From positions 70,534-134,533 of the forward strand of contig JAGDMU010000007.1 of assembly GCA_017860615.1 (NCBI GenBank): a stretch of 64,000 bases of DNA, read 5' to 3'. The notes beneath the pieces are model-generated. The model did no database searches, was not told the DNA's origin, and was given only the letters and a program-made list of their open reading frames with translations. This document shows, piece after piece, positions 16,212 through 24,222 of this stretch. The stretch's first letter is position 1. Each line of letters begins with the position of its first letter. The stretch is from Pseudomonadota bacterium. GTDB taxonomy: Bacteria; Campylobacterota; Campylobacteria; Campylobacterales; Sulfurospirillaceae. A program made the position numbers and the translations under genes.

Positions 16212-16943
16212 TCAGTGACAGGAACAAGCAGTCTGTTGTGAATGTTCCGCGTGCGCTTCTGCTTTGCGAGCACTAATTAACACCGAAGTTTCTAGATACT
16301 GAAGCATCTCTTCTTCAAGATGAAGATACCCACGTGTCAGTTTTGCAACCGCTTTGTAAAATTCTGTTTGCGCACACTGTAAAATGTCATCGCAAAACCG
16401 TGGAATCCAATTGAGGAGATGTTTTTGCAAAAAGTGTGATTGGGTTTGCATTAACGCTTCAGCTTTTTCATACTCGCCATTTTGAAGTGCCTCTTTACAG
16501 GCTTGGCACATATAAACCATAAATTCAAACTCAAGACTTATGTGATCTTCTGGGATGTTAAGTTTTTCATCTTTATCTAATCCAAACTCACGGTACAAGG
16601 CTAAAACTTCATCACGTGCATCTTGCATAATGAGGCGCTCACGACTGGTATAAACAGACTCATAAGGATCCGCAACCTTACCTTCAAAAATACCTGCCCC
16701 TAAAAAGACACGTGCATAATCAACGGCTAAATCGCTCAGTGGATCTAAATGTGTTTGGTGAAAATAGGCTTCAAATTGTCTGTAGCCCTCAGAGAGTTCA
16801 CCCTCATCAGACTCGCTAAAACGAAGCATTGTCAGTTGGTTAAAAAGCGCTTGATCAACCTCTTCTTTATAAATGCGCCCCAATAAACGGTACATATACA
16901 TTCTGTTGTCCATCAATAAAATATTTTCACTCATCTGTCCCAT
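16212..16943 (-). CDS. TorD/DmsD-family molybdoenzyme chaperone
   Basis: 243 residues, all helical, with the TorD-family hallmark DPYESVYTS followed by RLIMQD, and a downstream PEDHISLEFEFMVYMC motif. Such chaperones bind the Tat signal of one molybdoenzyme and hold it until the cofactor is inserted; the catalytic subunit of operon 1 is the obvious client. The C-terminal tail ends in Cys-Ser-Cys-His, unusual for the family and possibly metal binding. The ATG at 16943 is preceded by AAAGGAT. Confidence 0.85.
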   Translation of the reverse strand: MGQMSENILLMDNRMYMYRLLGRIYKEEVDQALFNQLTMLRFSESDEGELSEGYRQFEAYFHQTHLDPLSDLAVDYARVFLGAGIFEGKVADPYESVYTSRERLIMQDARDEVLALYREFGLDKDEKLNIPEDHISLEFEFMVYMCQACKEALQNGEYEKAEALMQTQSHFLQKHLLNWIPRFCDDILQCAQTEFYKAVAKLTRGYLHLEEEMLQYLETSVLISARKAEAHAEHSQQTACSCH

Positions 16944-16982
16944 GTTTTATCCTTTATTACTCATTTTCAATTTTATCAAGCA

Positions 16983-17534
16983 CTATAATTTCGCATACGC
17001 TTTTTGCGTGGTTTTCCAAGCACCATTCCAAACAAGTCCGCCTGCCCTCTCCAAGGTTTCTATAAAATAGTTTGCATAGATTTTTGGATTTTCTAAAAGA
17101 GGTTGATTTTCTAAATGGGTCTCTATTTCCATACGTGATTTTGCCTCTTTACAAAAATCAAGCACCCTTAGATAGATCGTTTTATACACAGGGTCACTTA
17201 CAAAAAGAGCTTCTAATTTATCCTCACTTGCCTCTTCTTCAAAAGCACATACACCCTCTTTTGTTGTCGCCCATAAAGAGGTCTCCCCTTGCCTTACGAT
17301 CTCTTTCATGCCGCCAAAGCCTACAAGCCACGATACAAGAACCTGTGTGGTTTGCAAAGGTACTTTCATTTCAGGCAGTGCTAAAACCTCTGCTTCTAGC
17401 GCCACAAAAGTCTTAGGCTCTTTACAGTATGAAAGTATCGTATAAAGAACCGCTTGATACGCAGGCTCTGCTGCAATTCTTTGCTGAATCCCCAAAACAG
17501 TAGACGCCATCGCTTCGTCAGATAAACACTCCAT
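16983..17534 (-). CDS. Unknown two-repeat protein, first gene of operon 2
   Basis: 183 residues. The two halves resemble each other: PAYQAVLYTILSYCKEPKTFVALEA near residue 18 and PVYKTIYLRVLDFCKEAKSRMEIET near 113, each followed by a loop and a strand-like segment with a glycine-tryptophan turn (SWLVGFGG; GGLVWNGAW). The repeats look like winged-helix folds, and a cysteine is conserved in both (YCKE, FCKE). It has no signal peptide. As the first gene before the chaperone it may help assembly or sense redox state. No function is known to me. Confidence 0.65.
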   Translation of the reverse strand: MECLSDEAMASTVLGIQQRIAAEPAYQAVLYTILSYCKEPKTFVALEAEVLALPEMKVPLQTTQVLVSWLVGFGGMKEIVRQGETSLWATTKEGVCAFEEEASEDKLEALFVSDPVYKTIYLRVLDFCKEAKSRMEIETHLENQPLLENPKIYANYFIETLERAGGLVWNGAWKTTQKAYAKL

Positions 17535-17622
17535 TTCATTCCTTTTTTTTGTTGTGTGACTAAAATCAAAACGTGAACTAAAACTAAAAATAACTGTTCT
17601 ATTTTATGAATTTCATTTTAAA

Positions 17623-17654
17623 AGTATATAACTATCGCCACTATTTGTCAATAC
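17623..17654 (-). promoter_or_regulatory. Sigma70 promoter of operon 2
   Basis: On the minus strand TTGACA (17651-17646) and TATACT (17628-17623) are separated by 17 bases. The block GTATTGACAAATAGTGGC is identical to the operon 1 promoter. The predicted leader is about 80 nt. The rest of the 320-base gap (17535-17854) is AT rich and shows no gene. Confidence 0.7.
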
Positions 17655-17854
17655 ATATATTTTTATATTTTTATTCTAATAAAACTAAAAATTTACCTAA
17701 ATTATGGGCTTTTTTGTAAAATGTATGTAATTGATTTAATTTGATATATTTTTTTCAAAAAATATAATACAATTTCATCATTATGCTTCAAATCCTACAA
17801 ACAGTCATGTGATGTAAGAAGATAGCGACAAATAGACACCAGAGGAAAACCGTG

Positions 17855-18523
17855 ATGCGTAGACAGCGAACTTCATTTTCACCCGAATTTAAAATGCAAG
17901 TTGTTCTCGAATCGTTCAATACAAACATACCAACAGCTAAGCTCGCTGAAAAATGCGGCACTTCTGTTAAAAATATTATGAATTGGAAACAGCAATTTTT
18001 CAAAAACGCTCATCTCTCCTTTGATGCAACGATCTCAATCAACAGGCTGGAAACGCTTAAAAAAGAGAACGAAAAGCTTGAAAAACGTTTGATGGAATTG
18101 CAACGTGAGAAAGATGAAGCCGTCAAAAAATTGCAAAATTTAGATATTTCTACTAAAAAACAGATCGTTGATACGGCTTCATCTTCGTTATCCATTGCGC
18201 AACAATGTAAGATTATTGGATTAAACCGTCCTTCGCTTTACTACGCGCCAAGACCCTCTAAAAAGAATGATGAAGCGATTATGGAGCGTATCGGTGAAAT
18301 TTTTCAAACCAATCAAGCGTCGTATGGATACCGCACAATGCACCAACTGTTAATCAAAGAAGGGTATAAAATCGGGGTCAATAAAGTGCATAAATTGATC
18401 AAACTCCTCGAAGAGCAAAAAGGAATCAAGCCCTCTTCCAAAAAAGTCGATGCCTCGAAGAATGAATCACTTCAGCCTTCACACATTTTGCATGATTTAG
18501 CCTTAGCCAAACCCTTTACCTAA
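17855..18523 (+). CDS. IS3-type OrfA-OrfB' fusion lacking the DDE domain
   Basis: 222 residues from the ATG at 17855 (AGAGG 9 bases upstream). An OrfA helix-turn-helix closely related to the protein at 13376 (FSPEFKMQVVLESF, GTSVKNIMNWKQQFF) is followed by a leucine zipper (about 60-95), then the HTH_21 region normally at the start of IS3 OrfB (YGYRTMHQLLIKEGYKIGVNKV). The frame stops at AKPFT, where OrfB would continue into its integrase core. OrfA and OrfB parts are joined in one frame with no slippage site. An intact DNA-binding unit without catalysis suggests domestication as a regulator; a truncated insertion sequence remains possible. Confidence 0.75.
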   Translation: MRRQRTSFSPEFKMQVVLESFNTNIPTAKLAEKCGTSVKNIMNWKQQFFKNAHLSFDATISINRLETLKKENEKLEKRLMELQREKDEAVKKLQNLDISTKKQIVDTASSSLSIAQQCKIIGLNRPSLYYAPRPSKKNDEAIMERIGEIFQTNQASYGYRTMHQLLIKEGYKIGVNKVHKLIKLLEEQKGIKPSSKKVDASKNESLQPSHILHDLALAKPFT

Positions 18524-18904
18524 CTACGATATGAGCGGTACATAACTGCTTTTTATCTGAGCATTTCTATTGGTAGGTGTTATACTGCGTTGAGATAATT
18601 CCTGTGGAACATAGTAGTGCTTGGCATTGGCATTTTTTCTCTCAATCGCATCAATTGATTTTTTAAGTGCGTCACGTTTTTTCTCAAGAAGTTTAATCTC
18701 TTTTTCATCGTTTTGAGAAGATTTTCGTTTTGAAAAGATCGTCGAAGCGCTCTGTATCATCTGCTGTTTCCACGCGTTAATGTTTTCTATACTCACTTTA
18801 TATTTTAAAGAGAGCTCTTGCAGAGAAATTCCCGATAGCAGTAATTCAAAAACCACTTTCGTTTTAAATTCAGCACTGTCAGTCAATAAAGCTCTTGTTT
18901 TCAT
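18524..18904 (-). CDS. Third IS3 OrfA-like HTH protein
   Basis: 126 residues if it starts at the ATG at 18904 (MKTRALLTD), which has GAGGCAAC upstream; an earlier ATG at 18931 is also open. It has an OrfA-type helix-turn-helix (SAEFKTKVVFELLLSG, LSLKYKVSIENINAWKQQM) and a basic coiled coil at about 65-95, then a tail with no match. It is divergent from the two other OrfA-like proteins in the window. It converges with the OrfA-OrfB' gene with no gap and faces away from the two-component system. No transposase core is nearby. Confidence 0.65.
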   Translation of the reverse strand: MKTRALLTDSAEFKTKVVFELLLSGISLQELSLKYKVSIENINAWKQQMIQSASTIFSKRKSSQNDEKEIKLLEKKRDALKKSIDAIERKNANAKHYYVPQELSQRSITPTNRNAQIKSSYVPLIS

Positions 18905-19061
18905 CGTTGCCTCTTTAAATAGAATCTTCATGTTTCAAATCATAGCACCAAGTTCACAGCAGTGTGGTAAACATTTGGTAACAAAACTTAAATGTTCCAT
19001 ATAAATTTTTTTTAAATTTTAAATTTTAATGAAAGCATGTTTCTCTGCTATACTTTCATGC

Positions 19062-19730
19062 ATGATTAAAATTTTATTGATTGAAGATGATGTTGAATTG
19101 GCAAAATTGTTGCAAAGAGTGCTTCTACTAGAAGGAATCGATACCACTCTGGCATTTCATCCCGCAGAAGGGTTAAAGATCCTTGAGCATGAGACATTTG
19201 ATGCTCTTGTTTTAGATCTTTCATTGCCTCAAATCGATGGCTTAGAAGTCTGTCGTACGGTAAGAGCACAACTCCCCGATCTTCCCATTATTATCTCCTC
19301 CGCAAGATCCGATACGGTTGATAAAATCATTGGTTTTGAACTCGGAGCCGATGATTATCTTCCCAAGCCTTATGAACCTATAGAGCTCGCTTTTAGATTA
19401 CGTGCCATTTTGCGAAGAGGCATACACGTCAAAACCTCTTCAGAAGTTTTTAGCATCGATGAAAAAACACATGTGATTAAACGCAACAACAGAGAGATAC
19501 AGCTTACCAAAGCGGAGTATGACATTATGGCTTTTATGCTTGAAAAAGAGGGGTTTGTCATCTCAAGAGAAGAGCTTTTGCTCAATATCAATTCGATTAA
19601 ATTTCAAAGCGGACTTAAAAGTATTGATGTCATTATCGGACGTATTCGTCAAAAAATAGGGGATGATCCCAAAAATCCTCATTTTATTCTCTCCGTACGG
19701 GGTGTGGGGTATAAATTTATCAATGCGTAA
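19062..19730 (+). CDS. OmpR-family response regulator
   Basis: 222 residues. The receiver domain (1-120) has the acidic pair EDD near residue 8, the phosphoacceptor Asp in LVLDLSLPQ near 52, Ser in ISSAR and Lys in LPKPYEP near 103. A winged-helix output domain follows (about 130-222) with ILSVRGVGYKF at the end. I chose the ATG at 19062 because MIKILLIEDD is the conserved N-terminus. It overlaps the kinase gene by 8 bases. The position directly after the molybdoenzyme module makes the two promoters sharing an 18-bp block its likely targets (inference). Confidence 0.9.
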   Translation: MIKILLIEDDVELAKLLQRVLLLEGIDTTLAFHPAEGLKILEHETFDALVLDLSLPQIDGLEVCRTVRAQLPDLPIIISSARSDTVDKIIGFELGADDYLPKPYEPIELAFRLRAILRRGIHVKTSSEVFSIDEKTHVIKRNNREIQLTKAEYDIMAFMLEKEGFVISREELLLNINSIKFQSGLKSIDVIIGRIRQKIGDDPKNPHFILSVRGVGYKFINA

Positions 19731-21045
19731 CCTTTCCATTATCAAACTCATTTCACTCTTTTTTATCATTGCATTACTCGTCATCAATGTCTCATTTATC
19801 ATTGAATATAAACGCCAAATTAAAGACTTGGAGTATTTTACATTTCAGCGTTTTATGATGGGCATGCGTATTATGGGGCAGAATCCTCCTGATCAAGAGG
19901 TGCTGCTGAACAAATTAGGCATTAAAGTAAGCGATGTTTCAAAAGATGAAATACGCCAAAATGGTAAAAAAATTCTTGAAGATTCTTTTTGCGATATGAT
20001 TGAATACAACCAAACACTCTACTTTGTTCAAAGAAATCCACCTCCTCCGAAAAAATCACTGGCTACGGTTATGTTGTTAGCAGGCATTTCACCCCAATCC
20101 GATGGGGATGTCATCGCTATCGAAGATAGACCCGCTATCGAAAACTTGGAAACATTTTCACTGAGTCGTTTTTGGATATTGTGGGCAACCATCGATATAG
20201 TGACGATGATTTGTTTTTTTGTCATTTTACGCAAGTTACTACGACTTCACAGTTTAAAAAGCGCTATTCGCGCTTCTGGAGACACCCCTCATTTTCAAGA
20301 AATCCCCATCGATAGTCATGACGAACTAGGGGAAATTGCAGAAGAATTTAATCTTGCAATGCACAAACTCCATCGCATGAAAGAGGCTAGAACGCTCTTT
20401 TTACGCAATATTCTCCATGAACTTCGCACACCTGTGATGAAAGGTAAAATCCTCGCTAGCATTATCAAAGATGATGAATTCAAAGACCAACTCAGGCAAA
20501 TCTTCATTCGCCAAGAGGTGCTTTTAGGCGAAATGGTTAAAGTTGAAAAGCTGGCTTCCAATGAATGGGTTTTGGCAACCAAAGAGTACCGTTTGGTGGA
20601 TATACTCGATCACGCGATCGACCTTCTTTTGATTCACGACCCCAAACGCCTTTGCATCAATGCCGAAGATACCACACCTATTCTTCTGGCTGATTTTGAG
20701 CTTCTATCCACAGCCATTAAAAACTTACTCGATAACGCACTCAAATATTCTAAAAATGACATTGTTGTTGATGTACGACCTGAGCACATCAGCATATGCA
20801 GTGATGGTGCGAAAATCCCTGAGCAACGACTGGATTTTACACGTGCATTTAACCGTGACATCGAGAGTACGAACATTGGGCTTGGACTTGGGCTTTATAT
20901 CGCCAATGCCATTATTGCAAAACACGGGTTTGATCTTAGCTATCACCATGAAGAGGGAAAAAACTATTTTCAAATCTTTTTTCAACCTATCGCGCACGAA
21001 CCTTATGAAGAAGTCGCTGAGGCGTCTGAGCATCTTACACACTAA
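19723..21045 (+). CDS. Sensor histidine kinase (ArsS-like)
   Basis: 440 residues from the ATG at 19723. Membrane segments at about 7-28 and near 155-175 flank a short periplasmic sensor of about 125 residues that contains the run NPPPPKKS. A HAMP-like segment precedes the phosphoacceptor motif LHELRTPVMKGK, characteristic of the ArsS group in Campylobacterota. The N box (KNLLDNALKYS) and a GLGLGLYIAN G box follow. It pairs with the overlapping regulator gene. The signal may be the respiratory substrate or pH, but the sequence does not say which. Confidence 0.88.
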   Translation: MRNLSIIKLISLFFIIALLVINVSFIIEYKRQIKDLEYFTFQRFMMGMRIMGQNPPDQEVLLNKLGIKVSDVSKDEIRQNGKKILEDSFCDMIEYNQTLYFVQRNPPPPKKSLATVMLLAGISPQSDGDVIAIEDRPAIENLETFSLSRFWILWATIDIVTMICFFVILRKLLRLHSLKSAIRASGDTPHFQEIPIDSHDELGEIAEEFNLAMHKLHRMKEARTLFLRNILHELRTPVMKGKILASIIKDDEFKDQLRQIFIRQEVLLGEMVKVEKLASNEWVLATKEYRLVDILDHAIDLLLIHDPKRLCINAEDTTPILLADFELLSTAIKNLLDNALKYSKNDIVVDVRPEHISICSDGAKIPEQRLDFTRAFNRDIESTNIGLGLGLYIANAIIAKHGFDLSYHHEEGKNYFQIFFQPIAHEPYEEVAEASEHLTH

Positions 21046-21062
21046 TCACATCTGGAAACATC

Positions 21063-21539
21063 ATGCAAAAAATCTACCTTGCTGGACCTGAAGTCTTTTT
21101 ACCCAATGCCCTAGAAATAGGCATTTCTCACAAACTCCTGTGTCAAAAGTATGGCTATGAGGGTCTTTTTCCGCTTGATAACACCATTACAGGCAACCAT
21201 CCTTTGGAAGTCGCAACCGCTATTCGCCTTGCCAATCAAGCGATGATATACGAATGTGACATCGTCATCGCCAATCTCTCACCCTTTCGTGGTCCTGAAC
21301 CTGACAGCGGTACGGTTTGGGAGGTAGGTTTTGCACAAGGTTTAGACAAGCAAGTCTTAGCCTACTCTACTGATATGCGCTCCCTTAAAGAAAAAACACA
21401 ATCTATCCTTCATTTAGGTGATACCGATTGTGACGCTTCAGGTATGGCGATTGAAGATTTTGGGCTGACTCACAATCTGATGTTTTCTCATAGTGTGGTG
21501 GCTTCAAGCTTTGAAGCGTGTTTAAAGCTCCTAAAATAG
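21063..21539 (+). CDS. Nucleoside 2-deoxyribosyltransferase family protein
   Basis: 158 residues covering the whole family domain. The N-terminal KIYLAGPEVF, the CDIVIANLSPFRGPEPDSGT segment containing the conserved catalytic acid region, and the WEVGFAQG motif are all present. Family members cleave or transfer the 2-deoxyribose of nucleosides or nucleotides, in salvage or in cleaning the nucleotide pool. It starts 17 bases after the kinase gene and may be read from the same transcript, but its role looks unrelated. Confidence 0.85.
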   Translation: MQKIYLAGPEVFLPNALEIGISHKLLCQKYGYEGLFPLDNTITGNHPLEVATAIRLANQAMIYECDIVIANLSPFRGPEPDSGTVWEVGFAQGLDKQVLAYSTDMRSLKEKTQSILHLGDTDCDASGMAIEDFGLTHNLMFSHSVVASSFEACLKLLK

Positions 21540-21676
21540 GACTTTTAAACAATATTTAGTTCAGCCTAAAAAAATGAGTTAGTTCCTACTTTGTCTTTGT
21601 TGTTAAAGCTTTCTGCACTAGAGTTTCTAAAGAGATAATTTTTATCTTATATAACTCTATTAAGAAAGGTGCGAAA

Positions 21677-23173
21677 ATGGCATATTCTAGACCTACATAT
21701 AAACCTCGTTATGAAAACTTTATTGGTGGCGAGTGGGTTCCGCCTCTTAGTGGCGAATATTTTGACAATCTTTCCCCAGTAGACGGTGAACTTTTAACAA
21801 AGATTCCTCGTTCATCCACAGCCGATGTCGATGCAGCTGTTGCAGCTGCTGTGAAAGCATTTGAAACGTATAAACATACAACCGTCATCGAGCGAAGCAC
21901 ACTCCTAAATAAAATCGCCGATAAAATCGAAGCAAACCTTGAAGCACTCGCTGTTGCGGAAACACTTGACAATGGTAAAGCGATTCGTGAAACGTTGAAT
22001 GCCGATGTTCCTTTAGTCATTGATCACTTTAGATACTTTGCCTCTGTCATTCGAGCAGAATCAGGAACAGTCTCAGATTTAGACGAAAACACCATTTCTC
22101 AAGAGATACATGAACCTCTCGGTGTTGTCGCGCAAATTATTCCATGGAACTTCCCTCTCTTGATGGCAGCATGGAAAATAGCTCCTGCCATTGCTGCTGG
22201 AAACTGCGTTGTTTTAAAACCAGCCAGTGCAACGCCTATGTCCATTCTTCTTTTAATGGAAACCATCCAAGATGTCCTTCCAAAGGGCGTTGTGAACATC
22301 ATCAACGGTGCAGGTGGAAAGATCGGTAAGCACCTCTCCACACACCCCGACATCAAAAAAGTGGGCTTTACGGGTGAAACCACCACAGGTCAGCTCATCA
22401 TGCAGTACGCCACCGAAAACATCATCCCTTCCACGCTGGAACTTGGAGGCAAATCGCCTAATGTTTTCTTTGAGTCTATCATGGAAAAAGACGATGAATT
22501 TTTTGATAAAGCCATTGAAGGACTCGTCCTCTTTGCCTTTAACAGCGGTGAGGTGTGCACATGCCCTTCACGCGCACTCATCCAAGAGTCCATCTATGAG
22601 CCGTTTATGAAACGTGTTTTAGAACGCGTTAAAGCGATCACTCAAGAAAATCCACTTGATCCAACGACCAAAATGGGAGCACAAGCTTCGGTCAATCAAA
22701 AAGAGAAAATCTTAGATTACATTCGCATCGGTAAAGAAGAAGGAGCAGAATGCCTTATCGGTGGAGCTGAGTATAAAAACAAAACCTTCCCAAAAGGCAA
22801 TTACATTCAACCAACTATCTTCAAAGGGCATAACAAAATGCGTATCTTCCAAGAAGAGATTTTTGGACCAGTGCTGTGTGTAACAACCTTTAAAGATGAA
22901 GCCGAAGCGCTTGCCATCGCCAATGACACCATTTATGGTCTAGGTTCAGGCGTGTGGTCAAGAGATGCACATCAACTCCACAGCATGTCACGTGGCATTG
23001 AAGCGGGACGTGTGTGGGTCAACTGCTACCATCTCTACCCATCGCACGCCTCTTTTGGCGGTTACAAAAAATCAGGCATTGGACGCGAGACGCACATGAT
23101 GATGCTTAATGCGTACCGCCATACCAAAAATATTTTGACGTCTTACAATAAAAATAAATTAGGGTTCTTTTAA
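21677..23173 (+). CDS. NAD(P)-dependent aldehyde dehydrogenase
   Basis: 498 residues, full length for the superfamily. The NAD-binding region (IIPWNFPLLMAAWKIAPA), the general-base Glu in TLELGGKSPN near residue 258, and the catalytic Cys in FNSGEVCTCPSR near 292-294 are present. The C-terminal SFGGYKKSGIGRE motif is typical of acetaldehyde or medium-chain aldehyde dehydrogenases. The following gene encodes DUF779, a frequent neighbour of acetaldehyde dehydrogenases, separated by a hairpin. Confidence 0.93.
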   Translation: MAYSRPTYKPRYENFIGGEWVPPLSGEYFDNLSPVDGELLTKIPRSSTADVDAAVAAAVKAFETYKHTTVIERSTLLNKIADKIEANLEALAVAETLDNGKAIRETLNADVPLVIDHFRYFASVIRAESGTVSDLDENTISQEIHEPLGVVAQIIPWNFPLLMAAWKIAPAIAAGNCVVLKPASATPMSILLLMETIQDVLPKGVVNIINGAGGKIGKHLSTHPDIKKVGFTGETTTGQLIMQYATENIIPSTLELGGKSPNVFFESIMEKDDEFFDKAIEGLVLFAFNSGEVCTCPSRALIQESIYEPFMKRVLERVKAITQENPLDPTTKMGAQASVNQKEKILDYIRIGKEEGAECLIGGAEYKNKTFPKGNYIQPTIFKGHNKMRIFQEEIFGPVLCVTTFKDEAEALAIANDTIYGLGSGVWSRDAHQLHSMSRGIEAGRVWVNCYHLYPSHASFGGYKKSGIGRETHMMMLNAYRHTKNILTSYNKNKLGFF

Positions 23174-23182
23174 TGGTTCCAA

Positions 23183-23208
23183 AGGGTATAGAAACTATTC
23201 TATACCCT
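23183..23208 (+). terminator. Hairpin between aldehyde dehydrogenase and DUF779 genes
   Basis: An 11-bp perfect stem (AGGGTATAGAA / TTCTATACCCT) with a 4-base loop is followed by CCTCTTTTTG. It is likely an intrinsic terminator or attenuator lowering expression of the downstream gene relative to the dehydrogenase. Confidence 0.7.
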
Positions 23209-23230
23209 CCTCTTTTTGAAAGGAGAAATT

Positions 23231-23608
23231 ATGGAAGTCAAACGACTTATAGCAACCCCCGAAGCCTTAGCTGTTATTGAAAAACTTAAAAAAGAAAATG
23301 GTGAGTTAGTTTTTAACCAAAGTGGTGGTTGTTGCGATGGCACAGCTCCCATGTGTTATGCAAAAAGCGATTTTCATGTACCCTCACGCAACATAAAAAT
23401 GGGAGATGTGGGTGGATGTGAATTTTACATCGATAAGGACCAATTTGAATACTTCCGCTACTCTCAAATTATTTTAGATGTCAAAGAGGAAAAAGCCGCT
23501 TTTGGCAACTCATTTTCGCTAGAGATCGATTTGGGGTATCAGTTTATCACACGGTCTCGCATCTTTAGTGATGCGGAGTATAACAGCCTTCCCAAAGATC
23601 AGAAGTGA
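23231..23608 (+). CDS. DUF779 protein (aldehyde dehydrogenase partner)
   Basis: 125 residues from the ATG at 23231 (AGGAG upstream). The QSGGCCDGTAPMC motif near residue 30, conserved cysteines, and the VGGCEFYID strand identify DUF779. The biochemical role is unknown; the family is consistently encoded with acetaldehyde dehydrogenases, as here. The cluster of four cysteines suggests metal binding. Confidence 0.85.
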   Translation: MEVKRLIATPEALAVIEKLKKENGELVFNQSGGCCDGTAPMCYAKSDFHVPSRNIKMGDVGGCEFYIDKDQFEYFRYSQIILDVKEEKAAFGNSFSLEIDLGYQFITRSRIFSDAEYNSLPKDQK

Positions 23609-23631
23609 CCAACGTTTTAAAGCGTTGGTCA
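23606..23631. terminator. Bidirectional terminator-like hairpin
   Basis: TGACCAACG at 23606-23614 and CGTTGGTCA at 23623-23631 form a 9-bp stem between convergent genes; it includes the stop codon of the DUF779 gene. The T-runs after it are short. Confidence 0.55.
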
Positions 23632-23638
23632 TTACGTA

Positions 23639-24073
23639 TTAAAGTTTTTCTTGAAAATTAATCGCAGTAACGCTTAGATTATCCAGTGTAATCACTGTGA
23701 ATCGATCCTCTTTTTTAGGAAAATACGCCACATCCTTTTCATTCTCCAAAAGCCCTATAGAATAGCTGTATTTTTTAAATTTTGGCATCATAAACATACT
23801 CATTACAACACCTGGTACAGAAGTAGCATCCATGAGATAAAGGGCATTGTTTTCGCTCAAATAATTTGGATTGGCTTCTAAAAAAGCTTTCATCACATCC
23901 CCTTGAGACTTAGTGTACGCGATGATAATCTGCTTGGTTTGAGGCGTAACGCTTACAGTTTTTTCAAACTGATCTTTGATGAGTGGCGCTTGGATGGGCG
24001 TTCCCTCTTTAAGCGCATCGGCAAGTAGCCCAAAAGGGAGAAGGAGCATCACTGCAAATAGTAGTTGTTTCAT
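23639..24073 (-). CDS. Exported protein of unknown function
   Basis: 144 residues with a signal peptide of about 18 residues (LLLPFGLLADA). The mature part reads like a thioredoxin-fold or YtfJ-like small periplasmic protein: QIIIAYTKSQGDVMKAFLEAN resembles the first strand-helix unit, but there is no CxxC, so it would not be an oxidoreductase. Two terminal beta segments (FTVITLDNLSVTAINF) close it. Transcribed alone, convergent with the DUF779 gene. Function not recognised. Confidence 0.65.
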   Translation of the reverse strand: MKQLLFAVMLLLPFGLLADALKEGTPIQAPLIKDQFEKTVSVTPQTKQIIIAYTKSQGDVMKAFLEANPNYLSENNALYLMDATSVPGVVMSMFMMPKFKKYSYSIGLLENEKDVAYFPKKEDRFTVITLDNLSVTAINFQEKL

Positions 24074-24222
24074 AGAATTCCTTTGTTGATAATTATTATC
24101 CTATTCTAGCTTTTATAAGTAAATAGAGTTTTAACAAAAATAAGTCAATTTGATAAGCAAAGATTGAAGAAAGAATGCTATACTTTTTTCAAATAGATGC
24201 CTTAGTATTCAAAGGAAAACGT

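Noticed and set aside
13376-18931. Active IS3 insertion sequences
   Set aside because: No DDE integrase core, no slippage site and no terminal inverted repeats are visible around any of the three OrfA-like genes.
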